A stretch of DNA of 41,295 nt, from NCBI RefSeq assembly GCF_000143415.4, contig NW_003314329.1, positions 702,734 through 744,028 of the forward strand, read 5' to 3'. Source of the stretch: Selaginella moellendorffii. Its lineage: Eukaryota > Streptophyta > Lycopodiopsida > Selaginellales > Selaginellaceae. Positions 12,123-22,454 of the stretch are shown piece after piece; position 1 is the stretch's first letter, and each line of letters begins with the position of its first letter. The translations under genes and the position numbers were made by a program. The notes under the pieces were generated by a model that did no database searches, was not told the DNA's origin, and saw only the letters and a program-made list of their open reading frames with translations.

Positions 12123-13093
12123 ATGGTAAGTCTTTTAGGCCAAGTAGAAAATGGCATGAGGCCACATGCCATTCAGTAGCAACATTGGCATGTACCGATT
12201 GGGCTCTCGAGTGCAGTCCGGTTACAGATGGCGTGTAGCCTCACGCCATCTTAGGATGCAGCCTCAAGACATCTGATGCAGTGGTGAATGGCGTGTGGCC
12301 TCACGTTATTTCCAACTGCTAGCTTTTCATCTGTCAGCTCTAATTGTTGTGCATTTCTGAACAGGTGAGGAATTGTATTCTTCTTCCAGCCACTGTCAAT
12401 GTGGATGCAGAGAAGGGGGAGGAGCTCACCAGTTGGACTTTTTGGATGGAAGGCAAGGATCTGAGGCTGTACAACACAGATGGTGGGAGAAAAGAATGCA
12501 TGGGGATCCTCATCCAAGTGACAGACACTCCATGGAGTTCCATGCAAGAATATGGACTGGCACTTGTGGTAGAGACAGCGTCCGCCTTCAAGATCCACCT
12601 TGCACATCCTAGCGGCTTCCCGGAGGGGGGCAGCGGCTATGAGAAATTCCTAGAGGGAGCTAGGGAGAGGTTGTCTAGGAGGCCCACAATTTCAACGCTC
12701 TGGGTTCAACTGAAGAAGCCACAAAAACCAGGACAAGGACGTGCACTAGCAACTAGCGCCTGGCAGGTAAGCCTCGTTGCATGTGGCATAGCATGTGGCC
12801 TCACGCCATTTCCATTGCAGGAATTCTCGAGTCTTCTCTCGAAAACACTGGGGGTCAATGACACACTCAGCATCCATAACATTCTACTCGCGACAAAAGT
12901 TGTTTTTGACAAATGGGTAGATGTGCTGAGGAGGTACCATGACGGGGAGTTGCTAAACTCAATGGGTGTAGAGGACGGCCGGAAGCCCAATGATTTGAAG
13001 CTCAACGCCTTGTGTTTCTCGCGGTCTCTAAATGACGACGACCTTCTGACAGTGGCTAATGCTCTTCTACATGGTGAGGTAGTGGTAAGTAAA
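12123..13093 (+). pseudogene. Accessory gene of the transposon, copy A (5' fragment, ParB-like part deleted)
   Basis: The start ATG (12123-12125) is the end of the first exon. A 239-bp intron (12126-12364) with three palindromes (12151-12172, 12228-12249, 12288-12309) separates it from the second exon at 12365. The frame then matches copy B closely (VRNC..LLPATVNV) until about 12693. There an in-frame deletion of roughly 777 bp relative to B removes the ParB-like segment. After a 54-bp intron (12767-12820) with another palindrome (12788-12809), the frame matches again until about 13080, where copy B's terminal repeat takes over. All later domains are therefore absent. It is a truncated relic, useful for dating the copies and confirming the introns. 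Confidence 0.8.
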
Positions 13094-13132
13094 GCTCTAT
13101 TTCGTTAAAGTGGGAATTGCCATTATCCCACT
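13094..13132 (+). repeat. Terminal repeat, left end of copy B, with small hairpin
   Basis: The 22-bp terminal repeat (13094-13115) is followed by TCCCACTT, which pairs with the AAGTGGGA inside the repeat to give an 8-bp stem and short loop (about 13107-13132). Beyond the 22 bp this end differs from the 5028 and 24728 ends, as expected for the opposite end of the element. Confidence 0.75.
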
Positions 13133-13214
13133 TGTAAAATAAGGTTTCCAAACCTTTATATAGTATATAAATATAACAAAATTCAACTGCATTGAGGCAC
13201 ATGCCATTTTATTT

Positions 13215-14620
13215 TAAACAAGGAAATGTCTACTCAATCACTTCTCCTCCCCTTTGTAAGCCACAAATTTTTCCTTTCCACTTTGCCAGCTTACCTCGCC
13301 TATCCGTCCAACACTGCCTTGGCTTTTGCTAAGTTCCCTCGCCAAGGTTCTCGCCTATGGTACCAGCTCCTACTTGGTTTCAGCTACTCACTGCACGAGC
13401 AACGGAGTGTTAGCCATCCTTCCATGGATTCCCAAATCACTCCCAATCCCCCTCCCCGGGTTAGACTGGACTTAAGGTTCGGCTACACTCCCCGCAAGCA
13501 CAAGCAGCCAAGCACACCAAGATTCCAGGTTCCTAACATCCCTTGGTACCACAAGACTTGATCATGGGACCCTCTAAATCCCAAGTCTTGAGTGCAACAC
13601 TTGCTTCGGGACGCCGGGGCGAAACACCGTGGCCTAGCGGCCCGGTATGGGTACCTCTCGCCCCCCACTTCCATCCCGAAGGAAGGCCCAAGCCCCTAGG
13701 AAGGGCGAGGACCAATGAGCCGCATGGTACTCAAGTGGGGCACCACTCCACCTGAGCCGGGAGCACCGCAATCGGTTTCCCTTTCGGGAGTGGGAGCTGC
13801 TCTTGAGCACTTCCTTGGATGGCCCCTCCGGCACCAGCCAAGTCCCTGCTCACTCCCACCCAAGGCCCCTCGGTCCCAGTCCCAACCTCAAGTCGGTTTG
13901 GAAGCCCAACTGGAGAGTCCCTTCAAAACTGGTTCCTGGACCTCACTATCCCTACTATACTTTTGGAACCCCCTGCAGCCCCCCCCCCCCTGGGAGACGC
14001 ACGCTTTGGGCTTTCACCCCTTGACCCGTATTAGTATTTGGACTTAGTCTCTGGCTCGATCTCGGACCCGATTTCGGATCCGACTTCGGATTCGGGTTCG
14101 GACTCGATCACGGACTCAATCTCGGACCCGATCTCGGACCCGACCTCGGACTCGACCTCGGACTCGGTCTTGGACCCGATTTCGGATCTCGGACTCCGTC
14201 TTGAACTCGGTCTCGAACTCGGACTCGAACTCGGTCCCCGAGTCGGTCTCGGACTCGATTCCGGACTCTATCTTGAACTCGGTCCTAGAGTCGGTCTTGG
14301 ACTCGATCCTCGACTTGGTCCCATCCGATGAACTCTTTGTCACTTCGGTCAAGCTTTTGGGGATCCCTTAGCCTACGACATCTCGGGGAGTCGGTTCCTT
14401 ACACCCTTGCCACTGCTTCACCTCTCTCTTCTCCTTGTCATCGTCGTCCAATTTCTTTCCATCCTTTTAATATTGGCTCAGTTGCTCCGAGTCTAGGTGG
14501 AGCCCAAGTCCCCATTCAATCTTTACTTTCCCCTTATTAATAAAACAACTTTGTAGACTTCCAATAACATGCTGTAACATTTCTATTATAATGCAAATCC
14601 TCTCAAAGAATTGTCTTTTA
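13215..14620. mobile_element. Foreign repeat sequence inside copy B's left end
   Basis: This stretch lies between two palindrome remnants of the element (a half-copy at 13191-13207 and a full one at 14632-14653) and differs from it in composition. About 13950-14025 resembles the LTR core of the 37888-39011 family in reverse orientation (CACTATCCCTACTATAC, a poly-C run, then CTTTGGGCTTTCACCC). 14038-14330 is a GACTCG/GACCCG low-complexity tract. The rest (13226-13940) is unidentified GC-rich sequence with open frames but no recognisable domain. It is probably a retroelement fragment that inserted 3' of the accessory gene; its exact ends are not resolved. Confidence 0.5.
14038..14330 (+). repeat. 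Low-complexity hexamer/dodecamer tract (TCGGAC)n
   Basis: Imperfect repeats of CTCGGACTCGAT/CTCGGACCCGAT. They are open in both directions and would encode Asp/Ser or Glu/Ser/Arg runs, which I treat as chance. A tract of the same unit in the opposite orientation closes the window (41158-41295), so the unit probably belongs to a retroelement family. Confidence 0.75.
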
Positions 14621-14684
14621 ATATTAATACAATGGCATGGAACCCCATGCCATAATAAGTTACATTTTTAAATAAATACATGCC

Positions 14685-17600
14685 ATCTCAGACTGTTATT
14701 TTTTGCCTCCAACGCCTATACAATAATCTTGGAATTTCATCACTCTCCACACTATCAGGATTTAGACCCAATAGTAATGCCATTTCTTCTCTAATACGTC
14801 CATGCTCATGTTCAGTGGTCGAAGAACCCATCCGGTTGAGCAGATTATGGAGATGCGGATAGTGCTTGGCTAGACAATATACATGCCATAAATGATGACT
14901 GGTGTCTGTCCGATCAAATGGCTTCTGATATACCGTTCCATCTGCCATTTGGTTGATTTCTATAGCCACCTCCTGGACTGGCCGGTTCTCTATCACCATC
15001 GCTCCAAGCCGTTTTGCAAGGTCCCCTAGAACATACAGTTTCTTCTCCCTAGTTTCCATACTGCAAGAGATGGGGTGCACTGCATATGTGTGCGTGTTCG
15101 CTGCAATTTTAATCGGCGAGTCATCGATGATGAGGATTTCACTTGACCTAGCAGTCCAGTTCATCACTACAGCCTCTGGCTTGACGAAGATGGGCTTGCT
15201 ACCCTTCACATGGACCATAGTCAAGCAATCCTCCTGTGTTAGGAGAAAGTCAAATGGTAATATTACTCGCGTCTGATCGTGCATCATCTATAGCAATGTT
15301 AATGCATTGTGGCACATCATGGATGTCCAAACTCCCAATTGCAAATTGAATCCGGCCCTCTGTTTTAAGTGTCGCATGGTCATTATTAGATCCCGCAGTT
15401 TCTCCCGTGCGATTAATGTGAATCTGTCTCTTTTGACCAACTTGCGATCGCAGGCTTTGGAGGGTGCAGTGACATTCGAGGACGAGCCACGCTCATGGGA
15501 GAAAAGGACACCGTTCAGATCAAAAATGATACAGTACCTTCGCTGTGACTCTGAAATGAAATGCGTCAGCATAAAAAATGGTACAAGTCAATTTTACCAT
15601 CTACAATATTAGCGAATGGTGCTCCCGATGGTCGTTGAGAGGGTTTTTGTCGAGGAAACGTGAAGGGCGGAAATACTCTCCTTTGCAATGTGGGGTCAAT
15701 CGCATCCGATGGCGTGTGGGCACATGCCATTTCAGCTGTAGACTCTGGTACAACTGGCTCAACAGTGGTATGGGGTGGTTCCGATGGCGTGTGATCACAC
15801 GCCATTTCAGCTGGTGCCTCCGTTGGCAAAGTGGACATGACCAAACAGGCAGCAGGGGCGGTGTAGGGAAGTTCCAACGGCGCGTAGTCAAACGATTAGG
15901 CACACGTTGAGTCCGTTAGAAATGAGGATACGACCGGCTCGGTGGCTGGGGTGGCCTCATGCGGGTCCAATGGCACCTGGTCACCATCAGTTGGATACGT
16001 GGACAAGATTGACTCAGTGGTATGGGCAGCATCAAGTGGAGCGTGGTCAGCTTGCTTGGCGTTGATATGGATAGTAGCCTCCACCAGCTCTGATGACTCT
16101 TGCAGGCAAGTAGAGTCCACTGGCGGATCCATATGCATGTCCAAATATCTCCCTTCGATTGAGATGGTATCCTCCCGTGCTACTAAAAACAAACTCATTA
16201 GCACATTGAATCGACTATACTGTATTTACCATCAACTGCTATTGAGGAACTAGGACCGATATCACTTGGGCGCACTGCTGATTCTGAAGGATTGGACATA
16301 CGTTTCGACCCTTGCTTGGCACTATCCTTCCTCGACACTAAAGGCTAGAGTTTGTAAATTCAACTGAATAATCTCTACTTACCATTTGCTCTGCGACCTA
16401 CATGGACAATGTTAGAAATGGTAAAAGGTTAGGAATGGATGTACTATTATTTACCTGATGGTTTGTCTTGTATGACCTTCCTCCGCTGCTCTTTGGCCAC
16501 CTCAGGCTGGCCATCGTTGTCATCATCGTCGTCGTCATTATTGTGATCGTCACCATTGTGAGGACCATCCAAGTCCTCTTCGTCCTCCTTTTCTTTGTCC
16601 TCCTCTTCGTCCTTCTGCTCTTCTTGCTCATTATCTTTCTCTGGCTCCTCATCCCCCTCCTGCATTTCTTCCATAGGCTGCTCAGGCTGGATGGCTTGTT
16701 CTTCCAGGACCATCTTGGGAAAATCATCTAGCCGAGGCTCCATCTCAAAATACAAGACATCCATAGCTTGTTTTAGTGCGTGACCTAGGACCGTATCCTC
16801 ACCCGACTGTCTTAACATGGTTTCTACACGTTCTTGCACCCTTCGAAGATGACGAGATGAGAAAAACGTGGCCCTGACTTGAAAAGCATCCCTCATCCAT
16901 TGTACCTCTCCATTGAGATTGGGGAAGGGGAGTCCGCCATAGGAATCTGAGTCAGGAGGTGGTGACTGGCTGCTTTCACTCAGCCCTTGATCTGCAATGA
17001 ATGGCATGAGCACACACGCCATAACCGCGAGGCATTACCTATCATCTTTTCATTGCCCTTCTTCCTTTTCGAATCAAACGCCTCTGATCCCGATGACTGT
17101 CCAACATGCTTTCGCTTTTTATGACCACTGTCAGTTTGAGCTTGGCTGGTGCTTGCCTGTTTTGCCTTTGAAGAAGTGTCTCCTGCAAGGAATGGCATGA
17201 GACCACACGCCATTGCAAATATAATTTGTACCTCCTTTTCTCCTATTGCTTGTCTGTTTGTCCTTCTTCGACGCGCCACCAGTGCGCTTTTCAGTCCTCG
17301 TGTCTGAATATTCACAACGATCTATAATCAAAATGGCGTGAGGCCTCACGTGACCTTACCTTGTGCAGGTTGTGAGCTCGGCCCAACATGGGTATCTTCA
17401 ACAGTAGCTGTTAATGCCGTTTCAGCATCTGGGGGTGGCCACGCTCCTGCATACAGAGCTTGTGAGATAACATTTAAACTTAAAGTGCGTACTCACCAGG
17501 TTCGCAGAGAAGATACTGTTTTTCTTTGGCAACTGTAATTATATGCTCCATTGAAGTCACCTCTTCAATGGAGTTTGTCACCGCAACACACGGGACACCC

Positions 17601-20295
17601 TTGAGTAGTGCGGCTCGAAAGAATAGTCCGCCGCAGTTGTACTCGACAACGCATTTGCCCTTGGAGTCGGAAGCAGGTGACCCACCCGCTATTGTGTTGA
17701 AGACCCAGCTGAGCATTTCCCATGTTGCACCTGGAGCTTTCTTTGGATTCGAAAGCTCCATAGCCGTCTTCAGTTCCTCAGGCACGGGTAAATTGACCTC
17801 CCTCAGATCAATTCGATCGGCCTTGTCGAACGAAGCTGGGAAGTCACTCTAGTCCCACTCTGCTGCAGGACCAATAACAAGGGCGAGTGTGAAGATGCGG
17901 ACATTCGTCGGTATCTTCTTCTTAGCCATTATCCCATGGATCTCCCGCATCTCCTTGCCTTTCAACCGAGCCTTCACCTCGTTCAAGGCCTTCCAGAACT
18001 TGTGATAGGATTCGGAGTCGTAGATCATATAGTGGACTGAAGATTCCACCTTCGCAAGTCCCACCATTAAGTCAATGATGGAGCTGACTTCGTCTGCATG
18101 AGTGATCTCCTCGTTTGTGAAGTCCATCACACAAAAGATGTTCTTGACCTGCTCATCTCCGTGGGAAACGATGCTCCTCCACCTTTGATCCTCATCTGAA
18201 TTCACGTATACCCGGTAAGGTTCTCGATAGGCCTCTGCTGCGGGGTTGAGCTGTTTCTGAAGCCGGCGGTCGACATCCCTCTTAATGAAATTTGGATACT
18301 AATCCAACTTCTCAGCTTTACTTTTCGTGGCATCCCACAGCAGATCGATGAACTTGGGGGCCCCCTTCACGTACTCGTCGATGTCTTCATTTGACAACTC
18401 TAGCGCTTCCATCATCTCTTGCGTGGTGTCGATGCTCACCCTCTCCACGGCCACTTGCTCGAAGATCCAATCCTTCAATAGCGCACGAGCTCTCAGAGTC
18501 GTGCACAAGTCCTCGTATGTCACAATATGGCCGGGAGTCATTTTGGTCTTGTTGAAGACTACCTCACCACGTAGAAGAGCATTAGCCACTGTCAGAAGGT
18601 CGTCGTCGTCTAGAGACCGCGAGAAATGCAAGGCTTTGAGCTTCAAATCATTGGGCTTCCGGCCGTCCTCCACACCCATTGAGTTTAGCAACTCCCCGTC
18701 ATGGTACCTCCTCAGCACATCTACCCATTTGTCAAAAACAACTTTTGTCGCGAGTAGAATGTTATGGATGCTGAGTGTGTCATTGACCCCCAGTGTTTTC
18801 GAGAGAAGACTCGAGAATTCCTGCAATGGAAATGGCGTGAGGCCACATGCTATGCCACATGCAACGAGGCTTACCTGCCAGGCGCTAGTTGCTAGTGCAC
18901 GTCCTTGTCCTGGTTTTTGTGGCTTCTTCAGTTGAATCCAGAGCTTCCGTGTTCGTGCCAATGTCTCGTGCAGACCCGATTTGTAGCACGTTTCTTGCCT
19001 GACATTCTGCGCGTGGGAGATGTATATGATAGATCGGAGGGGCGAATTGCCTTTTATCAGGCGGACAACTCTTGTCTTGAAGACTTTCTTCACCTCCTTG
19101 CCCACCATAATATCCACAACTATCTCTTGCATCACCAAGCTAGAATGCTGCCCGGAGACGGCATAAAACCGGATGTTTTAATCGTCCAACACCTTCCTAT
19201 TGATCAAGTCTGGAAACCTCGTCTCGCCCTTCATTGTTCGGTAGTAGGGGATCACGTCTGCGATGTCGGGTGTTACTGGACTTGCCAGCATCTTCTGCTT
19301 CAGTTTCTCCACCCACTCATCAGATACTAGCCTGTGGTTGTATTTGCTTTGGATGTCGATGTGGCTCACGTCGATTGTATATACTTTGTTGAAATAGTAA
19401 CAAGTACTATTATCTGCGATGATTTTTGCTGCCTCTTCTTGCTCTTTCTGCTCTTTGCGGCTCTTCTTTTTGGTGGGTGTAGTGTTTGAACCCGAGGCAA
19501 TGGCATCACCGAGTAGCTTCTTTTTTGGAGCAGGAGAGTCGGACGTCGGCTTGAGCTTGACCACCCTTTTCTGCTTCGAGGTAGTTTCCAGATCGACCCC
19601 CTTCCCCTTCGCTTCGCAAACTGGAGTCACTCTCAATGGCTCAATGTTGGAATATAGTTTTTGAACATCGCCGTAGGTGAGGTCTGTGGATTCCATGTGA
19701 TCTTCATAGACCCGCAGCGTCTTTGAAATTGTGGGCCTCCTGGACAACCTCTCCCTAGCTCCCTCTAGGAATTCCTCATAGCCGCTGCCCCCCTCCGGGA
19801 AGCCGCTAGGATGTGCAAGGTGGATCTTGAAGGCGGACGCTGTCTCTACCACAAGTGCCAGTCCATATTCTTGCATGGAACTGCATGGAGTGTCTGTCAC
19901 TTGGATGAGGATCCCCATGCATTCTTTTCTCCCACCATCTGTGTTGTACAGCCTCAGATCCTTGCCTTCCATCCCGAAAGTCCAACTGGTGAGCTCCTCC
20001 CCCTTCTCTGCATCCACATTGACAGTGGCTGGAAGAAGAACGCAATTCCTCACCTGTTCAAAAATGCACAACAATTAGAGCTGACAGATGAAAAGCTAGC
20101 AGTTGGAAATAACGTGAGGCCACACGCCATTCACCACTGCATCAAATGTCTTGAGGCTGCATCCTAAGATGGCGTGAGGCTACACGCCATCTGTAACCGG
20201 ACTGCACTCGAGAGCCCAATCGGTGCATGCCAATGTTGCTACTGAATGGCATGTGGCCTCATGCCATTTTCTACTTGGCCTAAAAGACTTACCAT
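14685..20295 (-). CDS. Accessory gene of the transposon: ParB-like / methyltransferase-like / FCP1-NIF HAD fusion
   Basis: Eleven exons, minus strand: 20295-20293 (ATG), 20053-18875, 18820-17497, 17446-17360, 17321-17232, 17182-17039, 16991-16455, 16397-16383, 16337-16230, 16182-15598, 15550-14685 (TGA). They total 4,938 nt, exactly 1,646 codons. Introns are 38-57 bp except the first (239 bp); all are GT-AG. Five in-frame TAA/TAG codons (residues 293, 568, 718, 1258, 1445) are the only interruptions. Residues 226-345 resemble a ParB/DGQHR-type fold with GQHS at 302-305. 740-835 recall the SAM-binding end of an N6/N4 methyltransferase (VVEYNCGG at about 785-792), weakly; no DPPY is seen. 865-940 is Lys-rich, 1050-1103 nearly all Asp/Glu. 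1358-1645 is a FCP1/NIF-like HAD domain (DLNGVL 1368-1373, GVWTS 1430-1434, IIDDSP 1498-1503; the second Asp of motif I is Asn). The 12-bp alternative acceptor at 17458 is also in frame. Confidence 0.7.
15598..16182 (-). repeat. Exon with palindrome-encoded peptide repeats
   Basis: In this exon of the accessory gene two full palindromes (15709-15730 and 15784-15805) are translated. Each lies in the repeated peptide AEMAC(A/D)HTPS, and the surrounding 30-odd-residue units (HTT..EPVV..ST type) are themselves repetitive. A degenerate third copy lies near 15870-15895, beside the in-frame TAA at 15896-15898. The palindrome is therefore tolerated in coding sequence when the frame allows it. Confidence 0.7.
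16992..17359 (-). repeat. Three micro-introns, each built around the 22-bp palindrome
   Basis: Introns 17322-17359 (38 bp), 17183-17231 (49 bp) and 16992-17038 (47 bp) of the accessory gene each contain one palindrome, at 17333-17354, 17192-17213 and 17001-17022. Apart from donor, acceptor and a few bases, the palindrome is the intron. The joined exons keep one frame (…CEYSDTRTEK… to …TSSKAKQ… to …DQGLSESS…). The 54-bp intron at 18821-18874 is similar (palindrome 18832-18853). Confidence 0.75.
20054..20292 (-). other. First intron of the accessory gene, copy B, with three palindromes
   Basis: GTAAGT donor directly after the start ATG, and an acceptor with a pyrimidine-rich stretch ending ACAG. 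Palindromes lie at 20109-20130, 20169-20190 and 20246-20267. It has the same length (239 bp) and layout as the intron at 12126-12364 in copy A. Splicing immediately after the ATG joins it to GTGAGG (Met-Val-Arg-Asn). Confidence 0.75.
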
Positions 20296-20459
20296 TTGAA
20301 GCCGAATGGAGGCGTGACAATCGAGGCCGGACTCGCTAGCGAATGTGCACTGTGTGTGCAGCGGATCGTAGCAGCAAGGCTACTCTGCCACTTACAGTTG
20401 GAGAGTGGTGCTGAAATCTCCCGGGATGCCAAGTGGGCTGCGTGTGGGTGGCGGAGTGG

Positions 20460-20740
20460 GCGGTGGAGTTGGCGGCGAAGTTACAAACTGGGTGTGTCTT
20501 GAAGTGGACGCCGATGCACATGAGCGCGATGCAAGTGCGAGTGTGATGCAAGCACGAGTGGACGCCGATGCACACAAGAAACCTGTAGAGAAGGTAGATG
20601 AGCGCGAATGTGAGCGTGATCGCGAGTGCGAGCTTGAGTGTGCGAGCGCGATGCGAGTGCGAGTGTGCGAGCGTGATGCGAGCGTGAGTGTGCGAGCGCA
20701 ATGCGAGCGCGAGTGTGCGAGTGTGAGTACGAAGCAAAAT
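20460..20740. repeat. CpG-rich GCGAGTGTGCGAG-type tandem tract, copy B
   Basis: Tandem variants of GTGCGAGCGTGATGCGA run toward the accessory gene, longer than the copy A counterpart (11735-11930). Length variation between copies is typical of slippage-prone tandem repeats. Promoter-proximal by position. Confidence 0.6.
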
Positions 20741-21407
20741 GCAAAACCTAACCTCACACGCGCGAAATGTCACAACGGTTGGTAATCCCGCAACGTCATC
20801 ATTCCTCGGACTTGGGTGCCACCATTAATTTCTGGATCGCCACGCGCATGCATGCACGTGAAATCCAAAAGAAATCCGCAACGTCATCATTCCTCGGACT
20901 GCATGCACGTGAAATCCAAAAGAAAGATCATCATTGAAATATCATTTAATACCCTCGCTATATTTATACCATGCATGATTGGATATTCCAAAGCATCTTG
21001 TATTTCCAAAAATGCCAGATGTTCAGCTAAATAAAGAATGGTATACAATGTCCTTCTTGATGACCCTGCAAAGAAGCATCTCGATCGGACACCACATGAG
21101 ACCACACGAGCCTTACAATGTTTCAGGGGCATTTGCCATAGAACCGATCGTTATTTTGCTCCAAGATTCTAAAGTTTGATGTGCATTGACCTTTCCATCA
21201 ACACTGCAAAGGGACATCACAATCAGATGCGGGATCACAAGAAACCAACTTCACTAACTCTGGTTTCACCAAGATCTACGTAAGGAGTTATGAAATGAAA
21301 GGACCCTCTCTATTGAAATGTGTTTATGGTCCTAGGGGCATTGTGACATATCAAAGGATTTTGCATCAAGTTCTGTATTTGCATGTTTATCAAGCTACTG
21401 AATTGCT

Positions 21408-21432
21408 AAACCCTAAACCCTAAACCCTAAAC
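21408..21432 (-). repeat. Interstitial telomere-like repeat, copy B
   Basis: CCCTAAA-type units, about three and a half, matching 10173-10199 in copy A in inverted orientation. Retention of this short block in both copies suggests that it belongs to the element. Confidence 0.8.
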
Positions 21433-22249
21433 ATGTGGCAAATGCTACGTGAAGAAAGATGCCCTTTCTGGGCAAATGCTGTAAGAGGCAGATGCCGAGC
21501 AAATGTATCTCAGGCTAGTGAAGGGGACAAACGAAAGCTAGCTATAAACATGACGGGATGCAAATAGATTACTAGGCTGGTCCTGCGAAAATCAAAAACC
21601 ATAATTGAAAACATTGAAAATGCAAAAAGAAAGGTTTATAATATTTTTGAATTTTAAACAACCAAAGGAATGTAAGTAGGGCATGTGTTTGTAAGTTTAA
21701 AAATGCCTCAACCACTTAAATTCCCAAGTAAATAAAGCTGTTTCTATTTTTGGTATAGGTAAACTTTATAGCGTGTGGGCTCATGCAATTTTGAACCCAA
21801 AAATGCACAAAAAAATGCTCAACTAGCATTATTCTTTGAATGGCGTGTGGCCTTATATTGCCATAAATGTACGTACACACACAGCATAATTATTCCTTTA
21901 CACGGCGAATAATCTTAGCGCGGATCGCTGACACGGCATGGCAAAGTTCGAATCACTGACATGGCACAGCTGGATCGAGGCAAGGACATGATGTGACAAA
22001 GTTCAACGTCCAACAGCCAAGTCTAGAAGCTACTCAGTTTGAAATTTGTCAGAGGAATCATAAGATCTGGTTTGTCAGAGGATTTGATGTGACGTTCAAG
22101 CGTGTGTTATTTTTGAATTCTCGAACTCATTCCTAGGTCTATCATTTTTGTGCACTGTGTTCTTGGTTTCGCTGAGTGCAATGAGCGCTGCTTGTGTAAG
22201 CGGCGTTGTGAGCTGTGGTTTATGCGTCTACGAGCGGTTGCGGCATTGC

Positions 22250-22375
22250 CAGCGCCATTGCGAGCGACAGTTTATGCGAGTGGCAGTTTGTGCGAGCGGC
22301 GCTACGAGCAGTTGCGGTGTTGCGAGCGGCGCTACGAGTAGTTGCGGTGTTGCAAGCGGCACTGTCTTTGGTGTG
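22250..22375. repeat. CpG-rich minisatellite near the transposase 5' end, copy B
   Basis: Tandem GCGAGCGGCGCTACGAG-type units with GTTGCGGTGTT spacers, the inverted counterpart of 9255-9345 with differing unit number. Confidence 0.6.
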
Positions 22376-22454
22376 GCTACCGCTTCCTCTTGATATTCGG
22401 CACTTGTGCTTCCTAGTATGTTCACCATGGAATGGCTTAGGACCACATTTAGAA

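Larger units (their letters stand above)
5028..13093 (-). mobile_element. Large DNA transposon, copy A (truncated)
   Basis: This copy runs from a terminal GCTCTATTTCG...TGGGA repeat at 5028 to the point where the left end of copy B begins (13094). It contains the transposase gene on the minus strand, reading toward the 5028 end, then a divergent noncoding region and the 5' part of the accessory gene on the plus strand. The second gene stops abruptly a few bases before copy B's terminal repeat, and the missing remainder is not found beyond copy B, so the other end of A is lost. Copy A matches copy B in inverted orientation: 5028-5235 with 24522-24728, 7777-9470 with 22130-24140, and 9470-13080 with 18560-22130. 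Substitutions and indels scattered along the arms show that they are separate diverged copies. No target duplication is visible. Confidence 0.8.

Noticed and set aside
14038-14352. Asp/Ser-rich or Glu/Ser-rich protein from the hexamer tract
   Set aside because: Both strands are open only because of the hexamer repeat; no start context, neighbours or conservation.
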